A DNA stretch of 64,000 nt from Enterobacter hormaechei subsp. hoffmannii (GTDB taxonomy: Bacteria > Pseudomonadota > Gammaproteobacteria > Enterobacterales > Enterobacteriaceae): the NCBI RefSeq assembly GCF_001729745.1, contig NZ_CP017186.1:2914001-2978000 (forward strand), in the 5' to 3' direction. Both the position numbers and the translations under genes were made by a program. Positions 36,672-47,329 of this stretch are shown here, piece after piece (within the stretch, counting starts at the first letter, position 1; each line of letters opens with the position of its first letter). The notes below the pieces were generated by a model, which saw only the letters and a list, made by a program, of their open reading frames with translations, was not told the DNA's origin and did not search any database.

Positions 36672-37436
36672 TTATTCTGCTGGCTTAAACTGCGGATTCG
36701 CCAGCATAAAACCGCCGTCGACGATAAACGACTGCCCGGTGGTGTAGCTGGCGTCGCTGTCACACAGCCACGCCACCAGGCTGGCTATTTCTTTGGTATG
36801 CCCTGGCCGTGCCAGCGGGATTTCCGGCATTGAACCTTCTTTCACTTCGCTGTCGTCCATATCATTCATCGGCGTGGCGATCGCACCAGGCGCAACGGCG
36901 TTCACCAGAATCTTATGTTTAACCAGCTCCAGCGCCATCGATTTTGTTAACCCGCCCAGCGCATGTTTGGCCGCCGTATAGGCGCTGGCGTCCGGCAATG
37001 GTGTATGTTCATGCACCGAGGTGATGTTCACGATCCGCCCCCCTTCTCCCTGCTTCACCATCTGACGCGCCGCGATTTGCGAGCAGAGAAACGCGCCGTC
37101 CACGTCAACGGTGAATATGTGCCGCCAGTCGTCAAACGACAGGTCCAGAAATGGCGCTTTGTTCATCGCCCCGGCATTGTTAACCAGCACATCCAGCCGC
37201 CCGAAACGCGTAATCAGGGTTTCAATGGCCTTTGCGCCTTCCGGCAAATTGCTTAAGTCGAGCTGGATGGCCTCGGCACGCTGCCCGCGCGCTTCAATTT
37301 CACGGCAGGTTGCCAGCGCCCCTTCCTCATCTGAATGCCAGGTCACCCCGATATCAAACCCGCGTTCGGCCAGCATCAGGGCCGTCGTTTTGCCAATTCC
37401 TGAATCTGATGCGGTAACAATTGCGACTCGCGTCAT
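36672..37436 (-). CDS. yohF: Short-chain dehydrogenase/reductase YohF
   Basis: 254-residue cytoplasmic NAD(P)-dependent SDR. The cofactor motif 'TASDSGIGKTTAL' is a variant of TGxxxGIG, 'NNAGAMNKAP' is intact, and the catalytic Ser and Tyr-Lys are in 'NITSVHEH' and 'SAYTAAKHAL'. ATG 37436 has AGGAGG at the right distance; the GTG at 37442 is too near it. The substrate is unknown. Confidence 0.93.
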   Translation of the reverse strand: MTRVAIVTASDSGIGKTTALMLAERGFDIGVTWHSDEEGALATCREIEARGQRAEAIQLDLSNLPEGAKAIETLITRFGRLDVLVNNAGAMNKAPFLDLSFDDWRHIFTVDVDGAFLCSQIAARQMVKQGEGGRIVNITSVHEHTPLPDASAYTAAKHALGGLTKSMALELVKHKILVNAVAPGAIATPMNDMDDSEVKEGSMPEIPLARPGHTKEIASLVAWLCDSDASYTTGQSFIVDGGFMLANPQFKPAE

Positions 37437-37486
37437 ACTCACCTCCTGAAAATCTGCAAAGAGGTAAGTATAGATAATGCGCGATT

Positions 37487-38905
37487 TTAGCTGTGATGAT
37501 ATCCGCCACCCAGCGCGGAGGTGAGCTGGAGCGTAGCATCCACGTACTGACCTTTCAGCATCAACCCGGCAATACGCTCTTTGAGCGCCGGAATTTTTGC
37601 TTCACTCACCCGCGAGCCGGCAATGATCCCCGCGCTGAAGCGCGCCTGTGCCAGCGCAACGACGCGCGCCGCATCTTTTTCGATCTGCTGCTGGTGCTGA
37701 TTTTTGGCGGTCAGGGTTTCCACTTCGCTGGCCGTCCGGGCAACCTGGTTTACGGCGTCCACTACGGCCTTGTTGTAGTTCGCCACGGAGAGGTTGTTTT
37801 GCGCCTGGGCGATATCCAGGTTCGCATTCAACCGACCACTGTCAAAAATTGGCAGCGTCAGCCCCGCGGTTACGCCCATTTGCTGAGCAGATGAGCGGAA
37901 CAGGTCGCTAAGGTGCAACGCATCCTGCTGCAAGAACGCCATCAAATTGATGTCAGGGTAGAACGCGGCTCTGGCGGCATCCACTTCGCTCATGGACGCT
38001 TCGATATACCAGTGCGCCTCCTGCAAATCCGGGCGGCGAGCCAGCAGCTCATAACCGAGCGTTGACGGCAGCGACGCCTCTGCGTCAGATAAGGCATGCC
38101 GGGCGAGCGTGACTGAAGGGGTATTGGTCAATGCATTCAGACGCGCCTCAATGGCCTTCATTTTGCCGTGCACGTCAGCGAGCTGTTCATCGGTTTTGCT
38201 GGCATTGATATCTGTTTCAACGCCTTCCACCGAGGAGGTAATGCCGTGCTGATAAAGCTCACGATCGGCACCGATGATATTTTCCTGCTCCCGTTTGATC
38301 TGCGCGAGCACGTCACCCACCGCGGCCTCGGTCTGCCAGTCCCAGTACAGCCGCGCTACGCTGCTGGCGAGCAGCTGTCGGGTCTGCTCCAGCTCCGCTT
38401 TTTGCGCATTCACTTTACCGATGCGGGCCTCAATTTGGGCGCGGTTTTTACCCCATAAATCCAGATCCCATCCGGCCGTCAGACCAAAGGTGCCGTTGGT
38501 GTACCAGGGTCCGGTTGTCCCCGCCGCCGGGTCAGTCAGGGCGAATGGCCCCATCAGCCCCTCTGCCGACATCTTTTGCCGTTCCACATCTGCGGAAAAA
38601 TCCATTTGTGGACCATCAGCAGCGACAGCGGCTTTCGCCTGTGCTTCTGCCAGGGTGATGCGCTGCCGGGCAATTTGCATATCCGGTGCATCCGCCAGCG
38701 CTTTAGCAATCAGCGCGTTAAGCTGAGGGTCATTAAAATCTTTCCACCATTCGTTTTTTGGCCAGTCGGCATGACTTAGTTGGGTATTTACAGCAGCGGC
38801 GGCGGCTTGCGTTTTCACTGGAGACACCGTGGCATGTTCCGGCGCGCAGGCGGCCAGCATAAAAATAAGGGGAGCACTCAGAGATAAAGTGAGGGTACGT
38901 TTCAT
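37487..38905 (-). CDS. mdtQ: Outer-membrane efflux lipoprotein MdtQ (intact)
   Basis: 472-residue TolC/NodT-family outer-membrane factor. Signal peptide with lipobox 'LAAC' (Cys20). Two OEP repeats are visible: 'NALIAKALADAPDMQIARQRI' at the first helical hairpin and 'EAHWYIEASMSEVDAARAAFYPDI' opening the second. It forms a periplasm-spanning exit duct for drugs together with a pump and adaptor, neither of which is nearby. In E. coli K-12 this gene (yohG) is annotated as a pseudogene; here it is one open frame. Confidence 0.92.
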   Translation of the reverse strand: MKRTLTLSLSAPLIFMLAACAPEHATVSPVKTQAAAAAVNTQLSHADWPKNEWWKDFNDPQLNALIAKALADAPDMQIARQRITLAEAQAKAAVAADGPQMDFSADVERQKMSAEGLMGPFALTDPAAGTTGPWYTNGTFGLTAGWDLDLWGKNRAQIEARIGKVNAQKAELEQTRQLLASSVARLYWDWQTEAAVGDVLAQIKREQENIIGADRELYQHGITSSVEGVETDINASKTDEQLADVHGKMKAIEARLNALTNTPSVTLARHALSDAEASLPSTLGYELLARRPDLQEAHWYIEASMSEVDAARAAFYPDINLMAFLQQDALHLSDLFRSSAQQMGVTAGLTLPIFDSGRLNANLDIAQAQNNLSVANYNKAVVDAVNQVARTASEVETLTAKNQHQQQIEKDAARVVALAQARFSAGIIAGSRVSEAKIPALKERIAGLMLKGQYVDATLQLTSALGGGYHHS

Positions 38906-39110
38906 TACGCCATGAACTCAAAAAAAATAAAGACGCAACTTACGCTTACTGACGTTCCGTTTTTTAGTAACGCGTGGCAATCCGCATATTGTTATACATT
39001 TTCATATCCGGAAATTTATTCCCCAAGCGAATGATTTAATTTCACCTATTCATACCAATTATGAATTGACTGCTACACTTACTGACGACAGACATACGCA
39101 GGAGAGGCGA

Positions 39111-39194
39111 ATGAAAATATTATTGTGGGCTATTTTGATTATATTTCTGATAGGGCTGCTGGTGGTAACCGGCGTATTCAAAATGATTTTCTGA
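39111..39194 (+). CDS. yohP: Small membrane protein YohP
   Basis: 27-residue protein, below the usual ORF cut-off. It differs from E. coli YohP at only about two positions ('LIIFLIGLLVVTGVFKMIF' is shared). E. coli YohP is a single-span inner-membrane protein whose mRNA is itself membrane-targeted. AGGAGAGGCGA precedes the ATG. A strong stem-loop starts two bases after the stop. Confidence 0.9.
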   Translation: MKILLWAILIIFLIGLLVVTGVFKMIF

Positions 39195-39195
39195 T

Positions 39196-39226
39196 ACGTT
39201 TGCCCGGCTCCGCGCCGGGCAAACGT
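39196..39226. terminator. 13-bp stem-loop between yohP and dusC
   Basis: ACGTTTGCCCGGC and GCCGGGCAAACGT around TCCGC. It lies between convergent genes and probably ends both transcripts, though no T-run is present on either side. Confidence 0.6.
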
Positions 39227-39239
39227 ATTCACACTTCAC

Positions 39240-40175
39240 TCAGTGCTTCGACTGGATCACACGGGCAATATCCGCAGACGTCTGTAGCGTACGGATCTCC
39301 TGAAATAATCCCAGCGCGTCGTCGTACTCTTTCCGTAAATAACTCAGCCACTGCTTAATGCGCGCGACATGATACAACCCGGTATCGCCCTGCTTTTCCA
39401 GCCGCGTGTATTTTTGCAGGAGTTTCACCACGTCCGCCCACGGCATCCGCGGCTCATTGTATTTCACCACCCGGCTGAGGTTCGGCACGTTCAGCGCACC
39501 GCGGCCAATCATCACGGCATTACAGCCGGTCTCTTTGAGGCAGGCCTGCGCGCTCTCGTAATCCCAGATTTCGCCGTTAGCAATCACCGGAATAGTAAGC
39601 CGTTTGCGGATCTCGCCAATCGCCTGCCAGTTAATGCGCTCGGCTTTATAACCATCCTCTTTGGTTCGCCCGTGCACCACCAGCTCGGTGGCGCCCGCCT
39701 GCTGCACCGCGTCGGCAATTTCAAACTGCTTGTCGCCGCTGTCCCATCCCAGACGCACTTTGACCGTCACCGGCAGATGCGATGGCACCGCCTCACGCAT
39801 GGCCTTTGCGCCGCGATAAATCAATTCCGGATCTTTGAGTAACGTCGCCCCGCCGCCGCTGCCGTTGACCAGCTTTGACGGACAGCCGCAGTTAAGATCG
39901 ACACCGTACGAGCCAAGCGCTACCGCGCGGGCGGCGTTTTCCGCCAGCCACTCAGGATACTGGCCGAGCAGCTGGACGCGCACCAGCGTACCGGAGGGGG
40001 TGCGGCTCTGACGATGCAGTTCCGGACAGAGACGATAAAATGATTTTTCTGGCAGCAACATATCGACCACGCGCAAAAACTCCGTCACGCAGAGATCGTA
40101 ATCGTTCACCTCGGTAAGCAGCTCGCGCACAAGAGAGTCGAGCACGCCTTCCATCGGGGCCAGTAAAACACGCAT
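39240..40175 (-). CDS. dusC: tRNA-dihydrouridine(16) synthase DusC
   Basis: 311-residue FMN enzyme that reduces U16 in tRNA. '[17 protein letters not shown]' at the N terminus binds FMN. '[21 protein letters not shown]' carries the catalytic Cys. '[18 protein letters not shown]' and 'IANGEIWD' are further family motifs. The C-terminal helical domain matches the DusC rather than DusA/B subgroup. Cytoplasmic, monocistronic. Confidence 0.95.
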   Translation of the reverse strand: MRVLLAPMEGVLDSLVRELLTEVNDYDLCVTEFLRVVDMLLPEKSFYRLCPELHRQSRTPSGTLVRVQLLGQYPEWLAENAARAVALGSYGVDLNCGCPSKLVNGSGGGATLLKDPELIYRGAKAMREAVPSHLPVTVKVRLGWDSGDKQFEIADAVQQAGATELVVHGRTKEDGYKAERINWQAIGEIRKRLTIPVIANGEIWDYESAQACLKETGCNAVMIGRGALNVPNLSRVVKYNEPRMPWADVVKLLQKYTRLEKQGDTGLYHVARIKQWLSYLRKEYDDALGLFQEIRTLQTSADIARVIQSKH

Positions 40176-40343
40176 TCTGAGTACCTGTGAAAAAAGACGC
40201 GCTATAGTAGCTGCTCTCTATGTATGTTGAAAGCCCGGCGTTCCATTCTGGAATGTCTGGTATGCCCAAAATTCATGATGTGATCCGTGGCACATTTTCA
40301 GGTTTAATTGTATGATGAATACGTCTCAGCAAGGACTTTCACC

Positions 40344-40739
40344 ATGAGCAAATCACTGAATACTATCTGGCAATACCTTCGCGCCTTCGTCCTGATTTAT
40401 GCCTGCCTGTACGCCGGCATTTTTATCGCGTCGCTGCTGCCTATTACCATCCCCGGCAGCATTATCGGCATGTTGATCCTGTTTGTGCTGCTGGCATTAC
40501 AGGTGCTGCCCGCGAAATGGGTCAACCCGGGGTGCTTCGTTCTCATTCGCTATATGGCCCTGCTTTTTGTGCCTATCGGCGTTGGGGTTATGCAGTATTA
40601 CGATGTGCTTAAGGCGCAGTTCGGCCCGATAGTGGTCTCCTGCGCCATCAGTACGCTGGTAGTTTTCCTGGTCGTCAGCTGGAGCTCACACATTGTGCAT
40701 GGCGAACGTAAGGTCATCGGGGAGAAAACAAAAAAATGA
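40344..40739 (+). CDS. yohJ: CidA/LrgA-family holin-like protein YohJ
   Basis: 131-residue inner-membrane protein with four helices, UPF0299/LrgA family. '[19 protein letters not shown]' is the family signature. ATG 40344 is preferred, with an AAGGAC box ahead, and matches E. coli YohJ; the frame from 40308 adds 12 unlikely residues. It overlaps yohK by 4 bases (ATGA). Members are holin or antiholin-like and may affect murein hydrolase export or metabolite transport. Confidence 0.93.
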   Translation: MSKSLNTIWQYLRAFVLIYACLYAGIFIASLLPITIPGSIIGMLILFVLLALQVLPAKWVNPGCFVLIRYMALLFVPIGVGVMQYYDVLKAQFGPIVVSCAISTLVVFLVVSWSSHIVHGERKVIGEKTKK

Positions 40740-41431
40740 TGGCGAATATCTGGTGGTCCCTGCCGTTAACCCTGGTGGTGTTCTTTGCTGCGCGTAAGCT
40801 TGCGGTTCGTTTCAAAATGCCGTTGCTCAACCCGCTGCTGGTCGCCATGGTGGTGATTATTCCTTTTCTGCTGCTCACCGGCATTTCTTATGAACGTTAC
40901 TTCGCCGGGAGCAAGATCCTCAACGATTTGTTGCAGCCGGCCGTGGTGGCTCTGGCGTTTCCTTTATATGAGCAACTGCATCAGATCCGCGCGCGCTGGA
41001 AATCCATCATAACCATCTGCTTTGTGGGTAGCCTTGTTGCGATGATCACCGGTACCTCGGTGGCCTTATTGATGGGCGCATCGCCGCAGATCGCCGCCTC
41101 TATTCTGCCTAAATCCGTTACTACGCCGATTGCCATGGCCGTGGGCGGCAGTATCGGCGGCATTCCGGCCATCAGCGCCGTGTGCGTGATTTTCGTCGGT
41201 ATCCTGGGCGCGGTGTTTGGTCATACGCTGCTGAATATCATGAAAATTCGGACCAAAGCGGCGCGCGGTCTGGCGATGGGTACCGCCTCGCACGCGCTGG
41301 GCACCGCACGCTGCGCGGAGCTGGATTATCAGGAAGGGGCATTCAGCTCCCTGGCGCTGGTGATCTGCGGGATTATAACCTCCCTGGTCGCGCCGTTTAT
41401 CTTCCCGATTATTCTGGCAGTAATGGGCTAA
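40736..41431 (+). CDS. yohK: CidB/LrgB-family membrane protein YohK
   Basis: 231-residue inner-membrane partner of YohJ. '[17 protein letters not shown]', '[19 protein letters not shown]' and '[16 protein letters not shown]' are the LrgB family blocks. It starts inside the yohJ stop. The pair resembles the plastid PLGG1 glycolate/glycerate transporter and bacterial pyruvate uptake pairs, so a metabolite transport role is possible. Confidence 0.93.
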   Translation: MMANIWWSLPLTLVVFFAARKLAVRFKMPLLNPLLVAMVVIIPFLLLTGISYERYFAGSKILNDLLQPAVVALAFPLYEQLHQIRARWKSIITICFVGSLVAMITGTSVALLMGASPQIAASILPKSVTTPIAMAVGGSIGGIPAISAVCVIFVGILGAVFGHTLLNIMKIRTKAARGLAMGTASHALGTARCAELDYQEGAFSSLALVICGIITSLVAPFIFPIILAVMG

Positions 41432-41485
41432 AATTTGCGATGCGTCGCGCAAATTTCATTTTCATTTCATAAGTTGCATACATAA

Positions 41486-41501
41486 TGAGATTTGGATCAC
41501 A
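41486..41501 (+). promoter_or_regulatory. CRP site upstream of cdd
   Basis: TGAGA-TTTGGA-TCACA, 59 bases before the cdd start. A second symmetric block, ATTTGCGATGCG...CGCGCAAAT, lies just after the yohK stop (about 41433-41456). This arrangement matches the E. coli cdd promoter, where CRP sites flank a CytR operator. Confidence 0.65.
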
Positions 41502-41559
41502 TATAAAGGCCGTACGGCTCCGTACACTACCGATCCATTAACCTTGATGAGGCAACGTC

Positions 41560-42444
41560 ATGCATCCACGTTTTCAAGCTGCTTTCTCTCAGCTTGCAGA
41601 GAATTTGCAATCAGCCCTGGCTCCGGTTCTGGCGGATGCGCATTTCCCCGCCCTGCTGACGGCAGATCAGGTCACGACGCTTAAACAGGCAACGGGGCTG
41701 GACGAAGACGCGCTGGCTTTCGCCCTGCTGCCGCTGGCGGCTGCTTGCGCCCGCGCTGACCTTTCCCATTTTAACGTTGGCGCAATTGCGCGCGGTGTGA
41801 GCGGGACCTGGTACTTCGGCGGGAACATGGAGTTTCTCGGTGCGACCATGCAGCAAACCGTTCATGCGGAGCAGAGTGCCATCAGTCACGCCTGGCTGCG
41901 CGGCGAAAAGGCCCTGCGCGCCATCACCGTCAACTATACCCCTTGCGGCCACTGCCGCCAGTTTATGAATGAGCTGAACAGCGGTCTTGAACTGCGTATC
42001 AACCTGCCGGGACGCGCGCCGCATACGCTGGGTGATTACCTGCCGGATGCTTTTGGCCCTAAAGATCTTGAGATCAAAACCCTGCTGATGGACGAGCAGG
42101 ACCACGGTTACGCGCTCTCAGGGGATGCGCTCAGCGAAGCGGCCATTGCCGCCGCCAATAAAAGCCACACGCCATACAGCAAATCACCAAGCGGCGTCGC
42201 CCTTCAGTGCCGCGACGGCCGCATCTTCACCGGCAGCTATGCAGAGAACGCCGCGTTTAACCCGACGCTGCCTCCGCTCCAGGGCGCCCTGAACCTGCTC
42301 AGCCTGAACGGGTATGACTACCCGGATATTCAGCGCGCGATCCTCGCTGAAAAGGCCGATGCACCGCTGATCCAGTGGGACGCGACCGCAGCCACGCTGA
42401 AAGCGCTGGGCTGTTCAACCATCGACCGCGTGCTGCTGGCATAA
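41560..42444 (+). CDS. cdd: Cytidine deaminase
   Basis: 294-residue cytoplasmic zinc enzyme that converts cytidine and deoxycytidine to uridine forms. The N-terminal catalytic domain has '[12 protein letters not shown]' (His ligand, catalytic Glu) and '[13 protein letters not shown]' (two Cys ligands). The C-terminal domain is the catalytically broken duplicate that completes the dimer in enterobacteria. The CRP/CytR-type promoter ahead fits nucleoside scavenging. Confidence 0.97.
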   Translation: MHPRFQAAFSQLAENLQSALAPVLADAHFPALLTADQVTTLKQATGLDEDALAFALLPLAAACARADLSHFNVGAIARGVSGTWYFGGNMEFLGATMQQTVHAEQSAISHAWLRGEKALRAITVNYTPCGHCRQFMNELNSGLELRINLPGRAPHTLGDYLPDAFGPKDLEIKTLLMDEQDHGYALSGDALSEAAIAAANKSHTPYSKSPSGVALQCRDGRIFTGSYAENAAFNPTLPPLQGALNLLSLNGYDYPDIQRAILAEKADAPLIQWDATAATLKALGCSTIDRVLLA

Positions 42445-42451
42445 TCTGTTC

Positions 42452-42471
42452 GGCGGGCAAATTTGCCCGCC
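42452..42471. terminator. Perfect 20-bp palindrome after cdd
   Basis: GGCGGGCAAA and TTTGCCCGCC abut 7 bases after the cdd stop. It is a probable transcript-end hairpin, without a T-run. Confidence 0.5.
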
Positions 42472-42517
42472 AGTCTGACGAAAAACCCCTCAGTTGAATC
42501 GCTGTTTCTTGCGCTAA

Positions 42518-43282
<765 letters not shown>

Positions 43283-43290
43283 TAACTGAT

Positions 43291-43364
43291 GTCGGGTGGC
43301 GGCTTCGCCTTACCCGACCTACGATCGCGATTTTGTAGGCCCGGTAAGCGTCGCGCCACCGGGC
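43291..43364. repeat. REP/BIME element between sanA and mglC
   Basis: Two opposed REP units: GTCGGGTGGCGGCTTCGCC ending in CCCGACCTAC, and TGTAGGCCCGGTAAGCG ending in GCGCCACCGGGC. Confidence 0.85.
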
Positions 43365-43393
43365 AAAAAAAGGCCCGCTACGTGAGCGGGCCT
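43365..43393 (-). terminator. Terminator of the mgl operon
   Basis: On the minus strand AGGCCCGCT pairs with AGCGGGCCT and runs into seven Ts, 16 bases after the mglC stop. Confidence 0.85.
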
Positions 43394-43409
43394 TTCCATT
43401 CTGAAGAAC

Positions 43410-44420
43410 TTATTTCTTACGCGCGTACTTCAGTGAATCCAGGGCAACCGCGAAGATAATGATCGCGCCCTTGATGATGTACTGCCAGTACGGGTTCACG
43501 CCGATGTAGGTCAGGCCGTAGTTGATCACGGTGAAGATGATCACACCGGTCACCACGCCCAGCACGGTACCCACGCCGCCGCTGAAGGAGACGCCGCCGA
43601 CCACGCAGGCCGCAATCGCATCCAGCTCGTACATAAAACCGAGGTTGTTGGTGGCAGAGCCGATACGGCCTGCTTCCAGCATCCCGCCGAAGGCGTAGAA
43701 CACACCGGACAGGGCATAAATCATCAGCAGGTTCAGAGCCACGTTGACGCCGGAGACTTTCGCCGCTTCCGGGTTGCCGCCGATAGCAAAGATGTTTTTA
43801 CCGAAGCGGGTTTTGTTCCACAGGATCCAGACGAACGCCACCGCAATCAGCGCATAGAAGGTGATATAGGAGAGACGGAAGCTGCCCAGCGCAACAAACC
43901 CCTGCGTGAAGGTCGAGAAGCCGCTTTCGAAGCCAGAGATTGGAGACGCGCCGACGAAATCGTAGTACAGGGAGTTGATACCATAAACGATGATCATCGT
44001 GCCAAGCGTGGTGATGAATGGCGTCACGTTCAGGTAAGCAATGATGATGCCGTTAATCAGGCCAATTACCGCGCCGATGGCGCATACGATCAGGATCACC
44101 ACGAAAATCGGCATGGTCGCCATCTCCGGGAACACCTTGTTGGCGTTTTCCATCGACTGCAACAGGGTTGCCGCAATAACCGCCGCCAGACCCACCTGGC
44201 GCCCTGCCGAAAGGTCTGTCCCCTGGGTAACGATGAGCCCTGCCACGCCCAGTGCGATGATAATACGTACGGAAGACTGGGTCAGAATATTACTTAAGTT
44301 CAGCAGACTTAAGAACGTTGGGTCCTGGAAAATAATTATCGCCAGCAAGACTAAAAGAACAACGTAAATACCGCCTTCTTTCAGATAAGTGAGAAAACTT
44401 TTTTTATTTAACGCACTCAT
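43410..44420 (-). CDS. mglC: Galactose/methyl-galactoside ABC permease MglC
   Basis: 336-residue inner-membrane permease of the RbsC type, about ten helices. 'LGTMIIVYGINSLYYDFVGASPI' and 'AIGGNPEAAKVSGVNV' are diagnostic; the latter is the cytoplasmic loop that contacts the ATPase. It is the last gene of mglBAC, 15 bases after mglA. Confidence 0.97.
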   Translation of the reverse strand: MSALNKKSFLTYLKEGGIYVVLLVLLAIIIFQDPTFLSLLNLSNILTQSSVRIIIALGVAGLIVTQGTDLSAGRQVGLAAVIAATLLQSMENANKVFPEMATMPIFVVILIVCAIGAVIGLINGIIIAYLNVTPFITTLGTMIIVYGINSLYYDFVGASPISGFESGFSTFTQGFVALGSFRLSYITFYALIAVAFVWILWNKTRFGKNIFAIGGNPEAAKVSGVNVALNLLMIYALSGVFYAFGGMLEAGRIGSATNNLGFMYELDAIAACVVGGVSFSGGVGTVLGVVTGVIIFTVINYGLTYIGVNPYWQYIIKGAIIIFAVALDSLKYARKK

Positions 44421-44435
44421 GAGGAGCCCCTGATC

Positions 44436-45956
44436 TTAAAGGTGCAAAGACGCAAGACGCAAAATTTCGTTTTGCGTTGTCGTTTTGGTTTCAACAATAC
44501 CGGCAACGAGACCATTGCTCATAACCAGAATACGGTCTGTGATCCCTAACAATTCCGGCATTTCGGAAGAAATAATAATGATCCCTTTATCTTTTTTCGC
44601 CAGCTCTGCGATCAGCTGGTAAATCTCGAATTTTGCACCCACGTCGATACCGCGCGTAGGTTCATCCAGCATCAGTATTTCAGGCTGGGTTAATAGCCAG
44701 CGACCAATAATGACTTTCTGCTGGTTCCCTCCCGAGAGTGAGCCAATTTGCGTGCGGTGGCCCGGCGTTTTCACGCGCATGGAGTCAATCACCCATTGGG
44801 TATCGCTCTTCATGCGGGAATTATCCAGCAACCCGACCTTGTTTTTGTAATTGCGAATATTAGAAATTAACGAGTTAAAGTTAATATCAAGATAAGCGTA
44901 AATACCGGTGGAACGCCGCTCTTCCGTCACCAGCGCAAAACCATTATTAATGGCTTCATTGGCGTTGTGGTTGTTGATTTTCTTACCGTGCAGGGTAATG
45001 GTGCCTTCGGCTTTCTCACGGATACCAAACAGGGTTTCCACGATATCGGTGCGCTTAGCGCCCACCAGCCCTGCGATACCAAGGATCTCGCCCTTGTGCA
45101 AATCGAAAGAGACATCGCGGATGGACGGCTGACGCAGTGAGGTCAGGTTACGCACCTCCAGAATCACTTCGCCCGGCTTGTTTTCTTTATCCGGGAAGCG
45201 CTGGTTCAATGAACGGCCAACCATCATGGCGATGATCTTGTCCATGTCCAGCCCTTCCAGCGGCTGGGTGGCAATCCACTGGCCATCGCGCAGGATGGTA
45301 ATTTCATCGCACAGCTGGAAGATCTCTTCCATTTTATGTGAGATATAGACAATGCCGCAGCCGCGATCTTTCAGCTTACGGATGATGGTAAAAAGGTGGT
45401 TAACCTCTTTTTCCGTTAATGACGATGTCGGTTCATCCATGATCACGATTTTCGCATCATAGGAGAACGCTTTGGCAATTTCGATCATCTGCATCTGGGA
45501 AACGGATAATGTCCCGACGCGTGCGCGCGGGTCAATATCAATATCCAGCTCATCGAAAATGGCTTTGGTGTCGCGATACATTTTATCCTGATCGACAAAG
45601 ACACCTTTGGTTGGATAGCGGCCCAACCACATATTATCCATAACTGAACGTTGCAGAACCAGGTTTAATTCCTGGTGTACCATCGAGATACCGTTCTCCA
45701 GCGCTTCTTTCGCTGAATGGAAGTCGATCTCTTTTCCCTGAAAAAGAATGCTGCCAGAATCTTTTTGATAGATCCCAAAAAGGCATTTTAATAATGTTGA
45801 TTTACCCGCACCGTTTTCACCCATTAACGCATGAATAGAGTGAGGACGAACTTTTAAATTAACATTATCGAGCGCCTTAACACCGGGGAATGACTTGTTA
45901 ACACCGGTCATTTCCAACAAGTATTCACCGGACGACTGAGTAGTTGTGCTGACCAT
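44436..45956 (-). CDS. mglA: Galactose/methyl-galactoside ABC ATPase MglA
   Basis: 506-residue ATPase made of two ABC domains. The first is complete: Walker A 'GENGAGKST', signature '[15 protein letters not shown]', Walker B '[12 protein letters not shown]'. The second has a degenerate Walker A ('GLVGAKRTD') but a good signature ('LSGGNQQKV') and Walker B ('[12 protein letters not shown]'), the usual RbsA/MglA asymmetry. Start 45956 gives the E. coli length. A hairpin separates it from mglB. Confidence 0.97.
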   Translation of the reverse strand: MVSTTTQSSGEYLLEMTGVNKSFPGVKALDNVNLKVRPHSIHALMGENGAGKSTLLKCLFGIYQKDSGSILFQGKEIDFHSAKEALENGISMVHQELNLVLQRSVMDNMWLGRYPTKGVFVDQDKMYRDTKAIFDELDIDIDPRARVGTLSVSQMQMIEIAKAFSYDAKIVIMDEPTSSLTEKEVNHLFTIIRKLKDRGCGIVYISHKMEEIFQLCDEITILRDGQWIATQPLEGLDMDKIIAMMVGRSLNQRFPDKENKPGEVILEVRNLTSLRQPSIRDVSFDLHKGEILGIAGLVGAKRTDIVETLFGIREKAEGTITLHGKKINNHNANEAINNGFALVTEERRSTGIYAYLDINFNSLISNIRNYKNKVGLLDNSRMKSDTQWVIDSMRVKTPGHRTQIGSLSGGNQQKVIIGRWLLTQPEILMLDEPTRGIDVGAKFEIYQLIAELAKKDKGIIIISSEMPELLGITDRILVMSNGLVAGIVETKTTTQNEILRLASLHL

Positions 45957-45994
45957 AATTATACCTTGTTGGCCTCGCATATCGCGTTATAAAA

Positions 45995-46014
45995 GGGCGC
46001 AACGAATTGCGCCC
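45995..46014 (-). other. mglB-mglA intercistronic hairpin with a TTCG loop
   Basis: On the minus strand GGGCGCAA-TTCG-TTGCGCCC forms an 8-bp stem with a TTCG tetraloop, starting about 20 bases past the mglB stop. Such elements stabilise the upstream mRNA and help make binding protein in excess over the membrane parts. Confidence 0.6.
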
Positions 46015-46035
46015 AGTGAAGACAATTCAGATAAC

Positions 46036-47034
46036 TTATTTACCGATAAACTCAGCCAGGTTGGACTGGTCTACGCCCACGTAAGGAACGCGAACGATTT
46101 TGTTTTCAATTTTCCAGCTGGTGCCGTCAGCAGCGCCTTTACCATCAGCGAGGTTTTTCGCCAGATCGAAGGTGGCTTTCGCCTGGTTGTTAGCATCGTT
46201 CAGCACGGTACCGGCCATTGCGCCAGATTTCACCAGCGCCAGCGCTTCTGGTAGGGCATCCACACCGAATACAGGAATGGCGGATTTGTTGTGTGCTTTC
46301 AGCGCTTCAACTGCACCCATTGCCATTGCATCGTTGTTGGCGATGACCACTTCAATTTTGTTGGCGTTCGGGCCAGAGAGCCACGCATCCATCTTATCTT
46401 TCGCCTGAGCGGTGTCCCACATTGCGGTGTCTAACGCCAGCTGCTGGGTTTTCAGGCCCTTGTCGTTCAGCTCTTTAATAACGTAGGTGGTACGTGCTTC
46501 AGCATCCGGATGGCCCGGTTCGCCTTTCAGCAGAACGAACTGGATCTGACCATCTTTGTTCATATCCCAGTTTGGGTTCGCCGCCCAGTGTTTCGCAATA
46601 AGATCGCCCTGGATAATCCCGGACTCTTTGGAGTCAGTACCCACGTAATACGCTTTATCGTAGCTGTCCAGCGCTTTACGGGAAGGCTCTTTGTTGAAGA
46701 AGACAATCGGCACGTTCTGGCCGCGTGCTTTCTCGATCACCGTACCTGCCGCAGCCGGGTCAACCAGGTTAATAGCCAGCGCTTTCACGCCTTTTGCCAG
46801 AAGAACGTCAATCTGATCGTTCTGTTTAGACTGGTCATTCTGGGAGTCATTCATCAGCAGCTGCACGTCTGGCGCTGATTTAGCATCTTTTTCAATTGCT
46901 TTACGCACAACGGACATGAAGTTGTCGTCGTATTTATAGATAGTCACGCCAATACGGGTATCCGCTGCGTGTGCTGCTGCGCCAAAAAGCATGCTTGCCA
47001 TGACAGCAGACAGAGTCAACACCTTCTTATTCAT
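46036..47034 (-). CDS. mglB: Periplasmic galactose/glucose-binding protein MglB
   Basis: 332-residue periplasmic receptor for galactose, glucose and methyl-galactoside, used in both transport and chemotaxis through Trg. Signal peptide '[13 protein letters not shown]'. '[17 protein letters not shown]' opens the mature protein. The EF-hand-like Ca2+ loop 'DMNKDGQIQ' lies near residue 157. It is the first gene of mglBAC. Confidence 0.97.
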   Translation of the reverse strand: MNKKVLTLSAVMASMLFGAAAHAADTRIGVTIYKYDDNFMSVVRKAIEKDAKSAPDVQLLMNDSQNDQSKQNDQIDVLLAKGVKALAINLVDPAAAGTVIEKARGQNVPIVFFNKEPSRKALDSYDKAYYVGTDSKESGIIQGDLIAKHWAANPNWDMNKDGQIQFVLLKGEPGHPDAEARTTYVIKELNDKGLKTQQLALDTAMWDTAQAKDKMDAWLSGPNANKIEVVIANNDAMAMGAVEALKAHNKSAIPVFGVDALPEALALVKSGAMAGTVLNDANNQAKATFDLAKNLADGKGAADGTSWKIENKIVRVPYVGVDQSNLAEFIGK

Positions 47035-47283
47035 GGTATCTCCGGTTTTTTTTATGCAGGGTAGTTCTTGTGAAAAACGGTCGGCGGGCAGATGTTAATA
47101 AAACGTTACTGATCGCCGAAGTTCACTTATAAAATGTCCAGCTTCCGTGTTCGGTAACGCTCCAGAAATGCGTTTTATTCGTTGTTTGAGGCATTCTGGT
47201 AACGGTAAAAGTGAATAATCACCGTTACATTGTGTTTCAGCCCCTAAAACGCTGACATCATAGACAGCGGCTTGTTAAGATAC

Positions 47284-47316
47284 TGTGAATTTACTCACAG
47301 ATTGAAAACGGTTACA
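47284..47316 (-). promoter_or_regulatory. CRP site and GalR/GalS operator ahead of mglB
   Basis: A perfect CRP site, TGTGA-ATTTAC-TCACA (47284-47299), is followed by ATTGAAAACGGTTACAT (47301-47317), a GalR/GalS-type operator (ideal core GTGNAANCGNTTNCAC). Together they sit about 250 bases upstream of mglB, just below the galS stop, as in the E. coli mgl control region. Confidence 0.75.
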
Positions 47317-47329
47317 TCACGTGATGTTA

